Below, piece after piece: positions 40,213 to 51,147 of a stretch of 64,000 nucleotides of DNA. Below the pieces are notes generated by a model. The model saw only the letters and a program-made list of their open reading frames with translations, searched no databases and was not told the origin of the DNA. A program made the translations under genes and the position numbers. How positions within the stretch are numbered: position 1 is the stretch's first letter; each line of letters begins with the position of its first letter. This DNA comes from Orbus hercynius (lineage in GTDB: Bacteria; Pseudomonadota; Gammaproteobacteria; Enterobacterales; Orbaceae): positions 477,713 to 541,712 of the forward strand of contig NZ_RBWY01000001.1 in the NCBI RefSeq assembly GCF_003634275.1, given 5' to 3'.

Positions 40213-42855
40213 ATGCCAAGAACATTGAAAGATCCAATTATACTAAATTTGAACCGATCATTAAGTATGTCACTTTCAGACTGTGAACAAAATTATTTAC
40301 AAAAAGATGTGTTTTGTTATGTGCAAAAATTATTAAAAAAATTTTGTACTGAAGCATCTGATAACGCTAATTTGATTGAGTTCGGTTTACAAAGAAAGAA
40401 CAATGTGATTTACATACAAGGTCGAGAGGTGCAGGGAAAACTAGCTTTTTAAGAGAAATATTGACGTATTATAAAAAATACCTTACGACGAGTAATAATT
40501 CACAGATCAGCGCAATCTATCCTGTTGCGTTCATCGGTCCTACGCTCATTGAGTTATAACAGCCAATTTTAGTTGATATTATTGCTCATTTTTATACATT
40601 AGTTGATGAACATCTCACACTTTGTCAACACGTTGAAAAACGGATGGAATTTCATAAATTATTGGACTTAATCTCAGAAGGTATTAAATCATTCGTACTG
40701 GTAGATGATATGCAAAGTGGGCATAATGTGCCATGGTTTTTAAGCCGAACAGTAAATAAAGCAACAAGTAGAATTCATGTAGAGAAAAAAATTCACACCT
40801 TAATTGATCAAGTTGCTAAATTGCTTAATATTGAACTTTTTATTATTGCCATTGACGATGTCGATACTCAAACAGAAAAAGCATATGAAATACTCGAAGC
40901 CATTCGTTGTTATTTAACTCATCCGCGATTAGCGATTATCATCTCAGGTGATTTAAAACTATATAGTTATATTGTTAGAAATAAGAAAAATGATGAGTTA
41001 TCAACCAAGGACGATATCAATAAGACGCAAAAAAATACCTTAATTACGCACTTAGAGCAACAATATTTGTCAAAAGTATTTCCAATAGAACAGCGTATCG
41101 CGCTAAAAAAGATGGATGAATTAGTCAGTAAATCGAGCATCATTTATATTAAGCATGCGTATTTATCTGATAATTTAACTGATAATGAGATTAGACAATT
41201 ACTAACGGCAATTTTTATGCAATCTTTAGATATTAAAAAAGAATATCTCATTTCATATATTAAATTTATTTTAAATCAACCTATTAGATCTATTTTTCAG
41301 TTTATCAAAACGATGATAGAAGGTATGCAAAATGGACGGTTTACCTCAAAAGCGCTAGAGCAATCGCTATACCACATTTTTGTCGGTGAAATTATTGATG
41401 AAGGTGTGAATGTTGATTCATTATCGGCCTATGATATTAACCCTATAGGCTATGAGTTGTGTAAATTAATTTTTCAGCATAATGATTTCGAAACCGGTTT
41501 TTATGCTCGCCCAGATAGTTCTAAAGGGCAAAATTCTTATAATGCGGCGAAATTATATTTATCAGCATCAGCTATGAACTTGAATAATGAATTAAGTCAT
41601 TTACTCAAACTAATGCTAATAGTCGGGGCAAGTGCCCATATTTACACAAATTGTGTCAAAAATAGCGGTCAAGAAGGTTGTAATACTGAACGTTATATCG
41701 ATTACATTGGTTTAAATCATAATAATAGAATAACGAGTATTGCAGCACGCTTTAGCCCAATTATATTAGAGTCATACTCAATCTCAACGCATCACAAGGC
41801 AATTTCAGGTGATGTAGTTAGGACCTATCGGCAAATTAATGCCAGAACATTTGATGTTAGTACATTTGAAACTTTATTACAAAAACGAATAGCAAACAAT
41901 TTTAAGTGCATTAATACCCTACAAGGCTTAAGCAAAAAATTGGCACCAAATTCACCTTTAGATCTTTATCACTATACCTCTGTGATGACAATTACAATGG
42001 CGGCTCATCATGCTGTAACGGCGGTAGAGCGGCGAGATTATATTTCAGTCTATAAATTAATTGCCGCTATTGCTGAACTACTCTCAGAGGGCACCGCTAA
42101 AATCGCTGATTTAATGACATTGAAAAATTATGATTATCCAAATTTTTTTAGTGGCAAAATAAAAGGCCATACTGAATTTGTGGATGATGAAAGAGATGAG
42201 TTCGATAGTGTTATCTATATAGCCACAGCGAACTCCCCACATGAGATGGTAAGGTTAATTGCGCTTTTAAGGACTTGGATCGATAACAGTATAGCAATTA
42301 ATATTAAAACGCCAATGCTATTAAGCGGTAAAATCTGGACGCGTATTTTCTACTCATTAAGTATTATTGCTGAAAACGCCAAAGTGAAGCAACCGCTTAA
42401 CGGCATAACTAAAAATTATCAGAAATACGATACTTTTATTGGGTGATATTTTTTAACAGTTTATCTGTGGCATGCTTAATTCTGTCTTAGTTGAAGAAAT
42501 CCGCTATCGCCAAAGTACATATTCAGATGAGTTAGTTAACGCCATTTTAAATACCAAAAATGTGGCAACTACTGACAATGAACTAAGTTACAATTTAAAA
42601 AGACTATTAGCTGAATTTGATTGTACATCGTCAGTTGAAAATTTCAAAAATCTGCTCCCGCTAACTTATATTTTAATATCATGTCCTTTACTGTGGCCAT
42701 TTTTTAATAGCGAAAAACTTGTCACTGTTATGACATCAATGTTAGGTGGTAAGGAGGGGGATTTTTATCATATGCTCAAGCAACATATTTCGCAGGAAAG
42801 CCGTGAATTAGTTGTATCAACATTACCCATAGTGGGATGTTTTCGTAAACAGTAG
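40213..42855 (+). pseudogene. Decayed KAP-type P-loop NTPase, possibly RdrA-like
   Basis: One large gene broken into at least three frames. The first part (40213-40452) runs from MPRTLKDPIILNLNRSLSMSL to the P-loop, where a missing base near 40423 wrecks it. In the next frame Walker A reads RGAGKTSFLREI, but TAA at 40557 stops it. The same frame then resumes and reads from 40644 to 42446 (600 aa) with Walker B LFIIAIDDVDTQ and LAIIISGDLKLYSYIVR. Frame changes around 42445 and 42470 lead to the last part, LNSVLVEEIRYR. The joined length (about 880 aa) and motifs fit a KAP NTPase, and RdrA of the RADAR antiphage system is my best but unproven guess. No RdrB deaminase is adjacent. Confidence 0.75.
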
Positions 42856-42870
42856 CAAAGATTAAGTGAT

Positions 42871-42899
42871 AAAAAAACAGCTCAATTGAGCTGTTTTTT
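42871..42899. terminator. Bidirectional terminator between the KAP remnant and nifJ
   Basis: Seven A, CAGCTC, loop AATT, GAGCTG, six T. The symmetrical A and T runs let it work for both converging units. Confidence 0.85.
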
Positions 42900-42920
42900 G
42901 CTTAGCGATGACTTTGTGCA

Positions 42921-45900
42921 TTATGCTTCAGGCGGGACTTCCGCTTCCGTGTAAGTGGCTAATAACTGTAAAAGTTTATATTTAGCATCAATAATTTTGG
43001 TTGATTCTAGATGTAACTTGTCAGCAGTTAGCGGTTCTAAGGTTTCAAGGCGCTTGAAGCGTTGCTCTTTTAATAGCGTCGCTGATAACATACCACTATT
43101 GGGTGGACGAGAATCCAACGTTAAGGCTGATTTACCTTCGTGCAGTTTGCGTGGATCATAACGATAAAGTGGCCAGAATCCTGATTTGACTAGGTCTTTC
43201 ATTTGTTCATGGGATTTATCGAGTTCATAACCGTGCTCTTCACAAGGACTATAAGCAATAATAATTGATGGACCATCATAAGCTTCGGCTTCTTGAATGG
43301 CTTTTAAGGTTTGGTTTAGCTGCGCACCTAACGCAATTTGCGCGACATACACATGACCATACATCATCATACTAACGCCAAGATCTTTACGTGATTTCTG
43401 CTTACCTAAATCGGCAAATTTAGAGACTGCACCCATCGGCGTCGCTTTTGATTGTTGACCACCGGTGTTGGAGTAACACTGCGTATCAAGTACTAAAACG
43501 TTGATGTTTTCTGTTAAGCTCAACACATGATCAAGCCCACCAAACCCGATATCATAAGCCCAGCCATCGCCCCCCACAGCCCAAACGGACTTATCGACTA
43601 AGTAGTTACTGCAAGCAAGTAGCTCTTTGGCAATGGGTGATGTGATATTAGCTAGCTGTGCATTAAGTAAAGCGAGCTGTTGACGTTTATCGTTCAATGG
43701 TGTGTCCGCTGATATCAGTTGCTGCACTAATTCCGGCGTTACGGTTGCAATGCCTTGTGTGGTCACTTGCTCAAGTAAACGCATAGCACGGTGTTTGTGC
43801 TGTGTGTAGGTGAGCCGATATCCTAATGCAAATTCAGCATTATCTTCGAATAACGAGTTAGCCCACGCAGGTCCGCGACCCGAACGGTCTGTGGTATAAG
43901 GCGTTGACGGTAGGTTACCCCCATAAATTGATGAACAACCCGTCGCATTGGCGATGGCTAAGTGATCGCCAAACAACTGCGTTAACAGTTTAATGTATGG
44001 CGTTTCACCACAACCTGAACATGCGCCTGAGTACTCAAACAGCGGCGTGAGCAGTTGTGAAGTTCGAATATCAATACGCTCAATGCTACTGACGTCACGA
44101 TCAGGTAAATTCAAGAAGAAGTCATAATTTGCTTTTTGATCTGCCAGGTTATCAATACGTGAAGCCATATTGATTGATTTAATATCAACGTTATTGCGAT
44201 CACGCGATGGGCAAACTTCAACACATAAATTACAGCCGGTGCAGTCTTCTGGAGCAACTTGTAGTACGTATCGTTGACCTTTCATGTCTCTTGCTTTGAC
44301 GTCAAGCGAGGCAAGTGTACTTGGTGCATCTGCCATATCTTCTGGCAAGACGACTTTAGCACGTATAGCGGCATGAGGACAGGCAACCACACAGTGGTTA
44401 CACTGCGTACAGAGATCTTCTCGCCAAATTGGGATATCTTCAGCAATATTGCGTTTTTCCCACTGGGTTGTACCTACTGGCCAAGTCCCATCGGGTGGGA
44501 AAGCGGAAACAGGTAAGCTATCACCAATACCTGCGAGCATGGCCGCTGTGACTGTTTTGACAAAATCAGGCGCGTTATCTGGCACAATTGGCGGCATGAA
44601 TGGGCTGCTCTCATCAACACATGTCAACGGAATATGTTCTAATGAACTGACCGCCATATCAATGGCTTTCCAGTTATTTTCGACTAAATCTTGCCCTTTG
44701 CTGCTATAGGCTTTTTCGACCACCGCTTTAAGTTTCTCGGTTGTAAAGTCTTGTTTGAAAATTTCAGCTAAATAAAAGAACGCCGCTTGCATCACGGTAT
44801 TAATACGCGATCCTAAGCGGCATTCACGCGCAATTTTACTGGCGTTAATAATATAGAAGTGAGCGCGTTTTTTAATGAGCCCAGCTTGTACTTCTTTCGG
44901 TAGCCGATGCCAAATTTCGTCTTTACTATAAGGCGTATTAAGTAAGAAGATACCATCTTCTTTCAAATTTTCGACAATATGATACTTATCAATAAATTGA
45001 TCTTGATGGCAGCCAATAAAGTGCGCACTGTCAATTAAGTAGGCTGAATGAATCGGATCTGAGCTCACGCGAAGATGAGAAACAGTTAAACCACCGGCCT
45101 TTTTCGAGTCATAGACAAAATAGCCCTGTACATGGAATGGCGAGCTATTACCAATAATTTTGATATTATTTTTCGTCGCCGATACGGTGCCATCGCTACC
45201 AAGTCCATAAAATAACGCTTCAAGCGCAGATTTTTGTGGAATTGACTGCGCAGGTAAGGGCAGTGATAAACCAGTAATATCATCAAAGATACCAACGGTA
45301 AAACGTGGCCTTGGCTTTTCTAAGGCTAGCTCATTAAATATTGCCAATACTGCACGTGGGTTAAACTCTTTTGATGATAAGCCATAACGACCACCAATTA
45401 TCATTGGTAGGCTGGTGCGCTCGCCGCGTGATACGGCTTCAGCAAAAGCAGTCATAATATCAAGATACAACGGCTCCGCTAGTGAACCTGGTTCTTTAGT
45501 GCGATCGAGAACCGCTACTTTTTTGACTGATTGCGGAATAATATCGAGCAAATGTTTAGCTGAGAAAGGACGGAATAATCTGACCGATACCACGCCAACT
45601 TTCGCATCACTCTGCATTAAGTTATCAATGACTTCTTTGGTCGTACCTACCGCAGAGCCCATTAAGACGATGATGCGCTCGGCATCAGGTGAACCATAAT
45701 ACTCAAAAGGCTGATAATGTCGACCCGTCTCTTTAGCAAATGCGTCCATCGCATCCACCACATGTTGATAGGTATTATCATAAAAGGTATTAACCGCTTC
45801 ACGGCACTGAAAAAACGTATCGGGATTGGCGGATGTGCCGCGCACAACCGGATGATCTGGCGTTAGTGCATTGGCACGGTGCTTTGCAATCGCTTCATAC

Positions 45901-46475
45901 GGTAACAACCGTTTGATCGTTTCATCCGTGATGGGCTCGATTTTATTAATTTCGTGCGAGGTTCTAAAGCCATCAAAAAAGTGAATAAATGGCACACGGC
46001 TATTTAAGGTGGCAATTTGTGAAATTAGCGCAAAATCTTGTGCTTCTTGCACGGAATTGGCACACAGCATCGCGCAGCCAGTTTGCCGCACAGCCATGAC
46101 ATCAGAGTGATCGCCAAAAATTGATAGCGCATGAGTTGCGACAGTTCGAGCCGCTACATGCAGCACAAATGGGGTTAATTCGCCGGCAATTTTGTATAGC
46201 GATGGGATCATGAGTAATAATCCCTGTGATGAGGTAAACGATGTCGCTAGAGCTCCGGTCATTAATGCACCGTGTACGGTAGATATCGCGCCAGCTTCTG
46301 ACTGCATCTCAATGACTGTAGGGATATCGCCAAAAATATTTTTCTTTTGATATTCACTCCAAGTGCTTGCTTGTTCAGCCATCGTCGAACTTGGGGTGAT
46401 TGGATATATCGCAATGACTTCGTTAGCGCGATAAGCAACGGAGGATACCGCGCCATTTGCATCTGTTGTAATCAT
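42921..46475 (-). CDS. nifJ: Pyruvate:flavodoxin/ferredoxin oxidoreductase (YdbK/NifJ)
   Basis: An 1184-residue thiamine diphosphate, iron-sulfur enzyme that converts pyruvate and CoA to acetyl-CoA, CO2 and reduced flavodoxin or ferredoxin. Near-complete alignment with E. coli YdbK: MITTDANGAVSSVAYRANEVIAIYPITPSSTMAEQ at the start, YGLSSKEF, two 4Fe-4S motifs CTQCNHCVVACP and CTGCNLCVEVCP, SGACSGCGETPYIKLLTQ, and the ThDP motif GGDGWAYDIGFGGLDHVLS with NTGGQQSKATP. All domains are intact. AGAAGG precedes the ATG. It stands alone, with a divergent importer upstream. It suggests fermentative or microaerobic metabolism. Confidence 0.97.
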   Translation of the reverse strand: MITTDANGAVSSVAYRANEVIAIYPITPSSTMAEQASTWSEYQKKNIFGDIPTVIEMQSEAGAISTVHGALMTGALATSFTSSQGLLLMIPSLYKIAGELTPFVLHVAARTVATHALSIFGDHSDVMAVRQTGCAMLCANSVQEAQDFALISQIATLNSRVPFIHFFDGFRTSHEINKIEPITDETIKRLLPYEAIAKHRANALTPDHPVVRGTSANPDTFFQCREAVNTFYDNTYQHVVDAMDAFAKETGRHYQPFEYYGSPDAERIIVLMGSAVGTTKEVIDNLMQSDAKVGVVSVRLFRPFSAKHLLDIIPQSVKKVAVLDRTKEPGSLAEPLYLDIMTAFAEAVSRGERTSLPMIIGGRYGLSSKEFNPRAVLAIFNELALEKPRPRFTVGIFDDITGLSLPLPAQSIPQKSALEALFYGLGSDGTVSATKNNIKIIGNSSPFHVQGYFVYDSKKAGGLTVSHLRVSSDPIHSAYLIDSAHFIGCHQDQFIDKYHIVENLKEDGIFLLNTPYSKDEIWHRLPKEVQAGLIKKRAHFYIINASKIARECRLGSRINTVMQAAFFYLAEIFKQDFTTEKLKAVVEKAYSSKGQDLVENNWKAIDMAVSSLEHIPLTCVDESSPFMPPIVPDNAPDFVKTVTAAMLAGIGDSLPVSAFPPDGTWPVGTTQWEKRNIAEDIPIWREDLCTQCNHCVVACPHAAIRAKVVLPEDMADAPSTLASLDVKARDMKGQRYVLQVAPEDCTGCNLCVEVCPSRDRNNVDIKSINMASRIDNLADQKANYDFFLNLPDRDVSSIERIDIRTSQLLTPLFEYSGACSGCGETPYIKLLTQLFGDHLAIANATGCSSIYGGNLPSTPYTTDRSGRGPAWANSLFEDNAEFALGYRLTYTQHKHRAMRLLEQVTTQGIATVTPELVQQLISADTPLNDKRQQLALLNAQLANITSPIAKELLACSNYLVDKSVWAVGGDGWAYDIGFGGLDHVLSLTENINVLVLDTQCYSNTGGQQSKATPMGAVSKFADLGKQKSRKDLGVSMMMYGHVYVAQIALGAQLNQTLKAIQEAEAYDGPSIIIAYSPCEEHGYELDKSHEQMKDLVKSGFWPLYRYDPRKLHEGKSALTLDSRPPNSGMLSATLLKEQRFKRLETLEPLTADKLHLESTKIIDAKYKLLQLLATYTEAEVPPEA

Positions 46476-46900
46476 TAAAAAACCTTCTATTTTATAGGGT
46501 TATGACATTGCTTTTACTGCATGTGAAACATTGTAACAGAAACAAAATAATTTTGAGCAATTAATGAATGAAAAGTTTTAGCAATAATAACCTTGCTAAA
46601 TGTAGTGTTGATGATTCTGTTGTGCCCATTAAATTTGAGTTTAGCACTCAAACAACGTGATGAATTTTGTGTAATTATTCCAGCAAATAACTATTAAAAT
46701 ATTTACAGCAACAACTAAATCTTATAAAGTTGCACACCAGAATTAGCCCGCTATTAGGAAATGTCGAATTTTGATTTCAATTATCAATTAATTTTATGGC
46801 AAAACGCTTAAAACTGACTGGATAAATAGAGTGACATACGATAGCATTATCAAAGCTGATATTTGATATAAGTTTAATTAACTCTATTTTAAGGAATCTT
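46476..46900. other. Divergent promoter region between nifJ and an ABC importer
   Basis: About 425 bp. A perfect inverted repeat TTTGAGT-TTAGC-ACTCAAA lies at 46634-46652 and could bind a regulator. TTGAT and ATCAA occur around 46775-46791 but seven bases apart rather than the four of an FNR site, so I do not call one. No gene is seen. Confidence 0.45.
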
Positions 46901-47698
46901 ATGCGTAAATACTTTTTTTTACCGATTATGACATTTTTTGCAGCATTTTTATTAAGTGCTTGTGACAATTCATCAAAACAAAATGCGGCTAATGAAGATA
47001 CAAATACACAAATGCAAACGATTGTGGTTGGGCTTGATGATGATTTCCCTCCGATGGGATTTCGTGATGAGAGTAATAACTTAGTGGGTTTTGATATTGA
47101 TTTAGCAACAGAAGCGGCTAAGCGCGCTAATCTTAATGTCGAGTTTAAACCGATTGATTGGTCTGCAAAAGAAGCTGAATTAAATAGTGGTCGAGTTGAT
47201 GCCTTATGGAATGGCTTGACGATTACCGATTATCGTAAAGAAAATGTTCTGTTTTCAAAACCTTATATGGTTAACCAACAAATTATTGTGGTTAGACCTA
47301 ATAGTGATATTCAAAGCAAAGCTGATTTAGCAGGTAAAGTGATTGGATTACAAAACGGTAGTAGTGCACTTGATGCGGTTAATGCTGATCCGATTCATCA
47401 ATCGTTTGGTGAACTTAACCAATATGCGGATAATGTGACCGCGCTATTAGATTTAGGTAATGAACGTCTTGATGCTGTGGTTGTTGATGGTGTGGTTGGT
47501 CGTTATTATGTAGCGAAAAAACCAGATGACTACCGTATCCTTGATGATAATTTTGGTGAAGAACAATATGGTGTGGGCTTTAAACAAGGCAATACTGAGT
47601 TACAACAAAAAATTCAAAATGCACTTGATAGTATGGAAGCCGATGGCACTTCAGCTAAGATTTCGGAAAAATGGTTTGGTAAAGATGTTACAAAATAG
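46901..47698 (+). CDS. Amino-acid ABC transporter binding lipoprotein
   Basis: A 265-residue SBP_bac_3 binding protein anchored by lipid: signal MRKYFFLPIMTFFAAFLLSACDN with the Cys at residue 21. The mature part begins with a low-complexity linker, then TIVVGLDDDFPPMGFRDESNNLVGFDIDLATEAAKRA, DALWNGLTITDYRKENVLFSKPY and LAGKVIGLQNGSSALDAV. These fit polar amino acid (cystine, arginine or glutamine type) binders. Lipid anchoring is less common for this family in Gram-negatives. A strong hairpin follows before the permease gene. Confidence 0.9.
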   Translation: MRKYFFLPIMTFFAAFLLSACDNSSKQNAANEDTNTQMQTIVVGLDDDFPPMGFRDESNNLVGFDIDLATEAAKRANLNVEFKPIDWSAKEAELNSGRVDALWNGLTITDYRKENVLFSKPYMVNQQIIVVRPNSDIQSKADLAGKVIGLQNGSSALDAVNADPIHQSFGELNQYADNVTALLDLGNERLDAVVVDGVVGRYYVAKKPDDYRILDDNFGEEQYGVGFKQGNTELQQKIQNALDSMEADGTSAKISEKWFGKDVTK

Positions 47699-47722
47699 CA
47701 TTTAAAAAGCGCTATTTTGATA

Positions 47723-47757
47723 AACGCAGCCCAATATTGGACTGCGTTGTTATTTTT
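47723..47757 (+). terminator. Hairpin between binding protein and permease genes
   Basis: AACGCAG and CTGCGTT enclose CCAA-TA-TTGG, giving a stem of eleven pairs with one C-A mismatch, then GTTATTTTT. It probably limits or processes readthrough so that the binding protein exceeds the membrane parts. Confidence 0.6.
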
Positions 47758-47769
47758 ATAGGAATATAA

Positions 47770-48468
47770 ATGGATTATATACTGCAAATTATCCTTCAGA
47801 TAGGGGGTAATGCGAAGCTTATAGCATATTATTGTATTGATATCGTTCCGCAGCTGTGGGTTGGTGCTAAGCTGACATTAGGCTTATTTTTCATTACCTT
47901 ATTACTTTCTATTCCGTTTGGTTTGATATTAGCGTTAATGCGCTTATCCAAAATTAAACCGTTAGAGTATTTGGTTAATGGTTATATCTGGTTAATGCGT
48001 GGTACACCATTGATGCTGCAGATATTTTTTATCTATTTTGCGCTGCCTATGCTTGGTATTCGTTTTGATAGTTTTTCGACCGCTGTTATCGCATTTTCAC
48101 TAAACTATGCCGCCTATTTTGCTGAAATATTTAGAGCGGGTATTCAAGGGGTCAATAAAGGCCAGTATGAAGCAGCCAAAACCTTGGGGATGACTTATAG
48201 CCAAACCATGTGGCGCATTGTATTACCACAAATGGTCAAGAAAATTTTACCGCCACTGAGTAACGAAACGATTACTTTAGTTAAAGATACCTCACTCGTT
48301 TATGTACTTGCGCTACAAGATTTGATGCGAATTGCCTACCAATTAGTCAAACGTGATTTTGATTTATCACCATTTTTTATAGCTGCGGTTTTTTATCTAC
48401 TAATGACGCTTATTTTGACTTGGCTATATCAAAAACTGGAGAAATACTATGCCCGCTACGATGACTGA
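47770..48468 (+). CDS. Amino-acid ABC transporter permease
   Basis: A 232-residue HisM-type permease with about five membrane helices. The N-terminal [34 protein letters not shown] and [22 protein letters not shown] are typical, and the coupling loop is [47 protein letters not shown]. Only one permease gene is present, so the transporter should use it as a homodimer. It overlaps the ATPase gene by 20 bp. Confidence 0.92.
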   Translation: MDYILQIILQIGGNAKLIAYYCIDIVPQLWVGAKLTLGLFFITLLLSIPFGLILALMRLSKIKPLEYLVNGYIWLMRGTPLMLQIFFIYFALPMLGIRFDSFSTAVIAFSLNYAAYFAEIFRAGIQGVNKGQYEAAKTLGMTYSQTMWRIVLPQMVKKILPPLSNETITLVKDTSLVYVLALQDLMRIAYQLVKRDFDLSPFFIAAVFYLLMTLILTWLYQKLEKYYARYDD

Positions 48469-49231
48469 TATGATGATTAAAGCTGATCAAGTGTATAAAT
48501 CGTTTGGTCAGCTATCAGTGTTAAAAGGGGTTGATTTAGCGGTGAAGCGCTCTGAAGTGGTGGCGATTATTGGCTCATCCGGTTCTGGTAAATCAACGCT
48601 GCTGCGCTGCTTAAATCATTTAGAACAAATTGATTCTGGTAATATTGCTATCGCCAATGAGTGGATGGTGCAAAATAATACTCAAGATCAAGCCGTGTAT
48701 CAACCCGAGCGACAAATTAAGCAAATTTGCGCAAAAATGGGCATGGTTTTTCAACATTTTAACTTGTTTCCCCATATGACTGTATTGCAAAATGTGATTG
48801 AAGCACCGATGATTGTGAAAAAAATTAAACGTGATGAAATCGTGCCATTAGCGCAAGAGCTATTAAGTAAAGTGGGTTTACTGGCAAAACAAAATGATTA
48901 TCCATCTCAATTATCTGGTGGGCAAAAGCAGCGAGTTGCGATTGCGAGAGCGCTCGCTATGCAACCTGAGATTATGCTATTTGACGAACCGACGTCGGCA
49001 CTTGATCCGGAGCTAACCGGTGAGGTATTAAAAACCATGCAAAAACTCGCTGAAGATAAAATGACCATGGTGATTGTGACCCATGAAATGGGATTTGCAC
49101 GAGAAGTTGCTGATACGGTCTTATTTATGGATAGTGGCATTATTGTCGAATCGGGACCCGCTAAATCACTGATTGATCATCCACAAAATTTAAGAACGCA
49201 AGAATTTTTAAGCTCAATGTTTAAATCTTAA
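48449..49231 (+). CDS. Amino-acid ABC transporter ATP-binding protein (GlnQ class)
   Basis: A 260-residue ABC ATPase of the polar amino-acid group. Walker [11 protein letters not shown]-loop [18 protein letters not shown], signature [16 protein letters not shown], Walker [16 protein letters not shown] and the switch His in [16 protein letters not shown] are all intact. GGAG lies 9-12 nt before 48449, within the permease gene; two downstream ATG codons are also possible. As the only amino-acid ABC ATPase here, it could also serve the ATPase-less importer at 28160-30501, but that is conjecture. Confidence 0.95.
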   Translation: MPATMTDMMIKADQVYKSFGQLSVLKGVDLAVKRSEVVAIIGSSGSGKSTLLRCLNHLEQIDSGNIAIANEWMVQNNTQDQAVYQPERQIKQICAKMGMVFQHFNLFPHMTVLQNVIEAPMIVKKIKRDEIVPLAQELLSKVGLLAKQNDYPSQLSGGQKQRVAIARALAMQPEIMLFDEPTSALDPELTGEVLKTMQKLAEDKMTMVIVTHEMGFAREVADTVLFMDSGIIVESGPAKSLIDHPQNLRTQEFLSSMFKS

Positions 49232-49251
49232 TCGCTTGTTGCCGTGAGGTG

Positions 49252-49296
49252 ATAGCACGTTTAACGTCATGGAACGGTAAGCGTGCTATTATTTTA
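49252..49296 (+). terminator. Terminator after the ABC importer operon
   Basis: ATAGCACG (49252-49259) pairs with CGTGCTAT (49282-49289), followed by TATTTTATC. The 22-base loop holds a further small ACG/CGT repeat. It lies in the 76-bp gap between convergent genes. Confidence 0.55.
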
Positions 49297-49307
49297 TCAG
49301 CAGCTGA

Positions 49308-51047
49308 TTACTCGATACAGAGATCGAGCGGCATAAATGCTTTTACATCAAATAACCCAGTTGACGTTAATTTCAGTTCAGGAATTACCGGTAGCGTCAT
49401 AAATACCAATGTCATTAGTGGATGGGCATTGGGATTAATACCAAAAGACTCGGTTGCCACTTTAATCATATGGTGGAGTTCATCGGCGACTTCTTGAGCG
49501 GGTTTATCCGACATTAAACCACCAATAGGCAAGGCAAGATGCGCAAGGATTTTGCCATTTTGACACAGCGAAAAGCCGCCGCCCATTTTTTCAATGTCTT
49601 TCACTGCCGCAAGCATATCGGCATCATTATCACCAACCACCACAATATTATGTGAATCATGAGCAACGGTGACGGCGATTGCGCCATTTTTTAAATGATA
49701 GTTTGCCAGTACACCAAGGCCAATATTACCGGTCGCATGATGGCGCTCAATCACGGCTAATTTATTTAAACCGGGATTATGTTGAGGGTCAAAATAGCCA
49801 TGCTCATCTTTTTTCACATCAAGCTGTAAATGACGTGTCACCACACTACCAGGTTTAACGCCAATTGCATTCACTTTTTCACTGGTTAATGGCAAAGTAA
49901 AATCAGCAATGGTTAAATCGGGGATATTGACGGTATTTAAGACAACATCGGACACATAGTCTTCCCACTCAACAAGTAGCTGACCATCGCGGGCGATCTC
50001 TTCCCCGCCAACAAAGACGTGTTTGGCGTTGAATGAGACTAAATCTTCAACGATCAGTAAGTCAGCATCGTAATTCGGTGCAATAGCCCCTTTATTTTTC
50101 AACCGAAAACATTCCGCCGCATTAAGCGTTGCGATGGTGACAGCTAAAACCGGATCAAGTCCATGCTCAACAGCCAAACGCAAACTTTTATTGATATGAC
50201 CTGTAGTTAAAATATCCGATGGTTCACGGTCGTCAGTACACAGTACGCAGCGTCGCGCATTGGCTGGCGTGATTGCAGGAATTAGGTTTAATAAATCTTT
50301 GCACGTTGAGCCTTCACGCAGCAAAATATACTGGCCTAAACGTATGCGCTCTAGCATATCATTAGTCGTGCTGCATTCGTGGTCAGTCATGATACCGCCC
50401 ATCACATACGCGACTAAATCTTTACCTTTCACACCAGGGCTATGGCCATCGATAACGCGATCGTGATCTTTGGCGAGCCAGAGTTTTTTCATCATGTTGT
50501 CACTATGATTAATCACGCTAGGGTAGTCCATCACTTCACCAAGTCCGTGAATGCCAGGCTCATTGATGAGCTCGGCAAGATCTTCTGCTTCAAGCACGCA
50601 GCCTGATTGTTCAAATGGTGTTGCAGGGACGCAAGATGGCAGCATAATACGCACATCAAGCGGGGTTTTACGTGCCGACTCAAGCATATAACGGATACCA
50701 TCAAGTCCACAAACATTGGCAATTTCGTGTGGATCGGCGATGATGGTTGTCGTACCAAATGGTAAAATACAGCGGGCAAATTGGGTTGGGCTCAGTGATG
50801 AGGATTCAATGTGCACGTGACCATCAATTAAGCCCGGCATCACGTAACCACCTTTAGCGTCTAAGGTTTTTTCTGCTTGATAATCATGGCCATAACCAAC
50901 GATTTTGCCATGAGCAATCGCTAAAGGTCCGTCGACGATTTGTTGATTATACACGTCGATCACTTTACAGTTTGTGATAAGTAAGTGCGCTTTTTTCTTA
51001 CCAGCGGCCATATCAATTAAATCATTAAGCTGTTGATATTGTGTCAT
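49308..51047 (-). CDS. ade: Adenine deaminase
   Basis: A 579-residue amidohydrolase that turns adenine into hypoxanthine and ammonia. The metal-site motifs are GLIDGHVHIESS (His 77 and 79), IIADPHEIANVCG, GLGEVMDYPSVI (bridging Glu), DRVIDGHSPGVKGKDL, TDHECSTTND and LCTDDREPSDI. The C-terminal domain carries TVAHDSHNIVVVGDNDADM and PIGGLMSD. All match E. coli Ade (588 aa). The ATG at 51047 is favoured over 51065 because AAAGAGG precedes it by about 7 nt. It is the distal gene of the purine cluster. Confidence 0.95.
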   Translation of the reverse strand: MTQYQQLNDLIDMAAGKKKAHLLITNCKVIDVYNQQIVDGPLAIAHGKIVGYGHDYQAEKTLDAKGGYVMPGLIDGHVHIESSSLSPTQFARCILPFGTTTIIADPHEIANVCGLDGIRYMLESARKTPLDVRIMLPSCVPATPFEQSGCVLEAEDLAELINEPGIHGLGEVMDYPSVINHSDNMMKKLWLAKDHDRVIDGHSPGVKGKDLVAYVMGGIMTDHECSTTNDMLERIRLGQYILLREGSTCKDLLNLIPAITPANARRCVLCTDDREPSDILTTGHINKSLRLAVEHGLDPVLAVTIATLNAAECFRLKNKGAIAPNYDADLLIVEDLVSFNAKHVFVGGEEIARDGQLLVEWEDYVSDVVLNTVNIPDLTIADFTLPLTSEKVNAIGVKPGSVVTRHLQLDVKKDEHGYFDPQHNPGLNKLAVIERHHATGNIGLGVLANYHLKNGAIAVTVAHDSHNIVVVGDNDADMLAAVKDIEKMGGGFSLCQNGKILAHLALPIGGLMSDKPAQEVADELHHMIKVATESFGINPNAHPLMTLVFMTLPVIPELKLTSTGLFDVKAFMPLDLCIE

Positions 51048-51108
51048 TAGGTACCTCTTTTTCACCTAAAATGGGATAAAAATAGTTATGCTTATCTATG
51101 TGATATCG

Positions 51109-51139
51109 AAAGGACAAGTCAGGTTATCACTTGTCCTTT
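51109..51139 (-). terminator. Hairpin between the two adenine deaminase genes
   Basis: Perfect 11-bp stem AAAGGACAAGT/ACTTGTCCTTT with a 9-base loop. The minus-strand T run is short, so partial attenuation or message protection is more likely than full termination. Confidence 0.5.
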
Positions 51140-51147
51140 TTGACACC

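Noticed and set aside
46775-46791. FNR-like TTGAT and ATCAA upstream of nifJ
   Set aside because: The half-sites are seven bases apart, not four, so it does not fit an FNR site.
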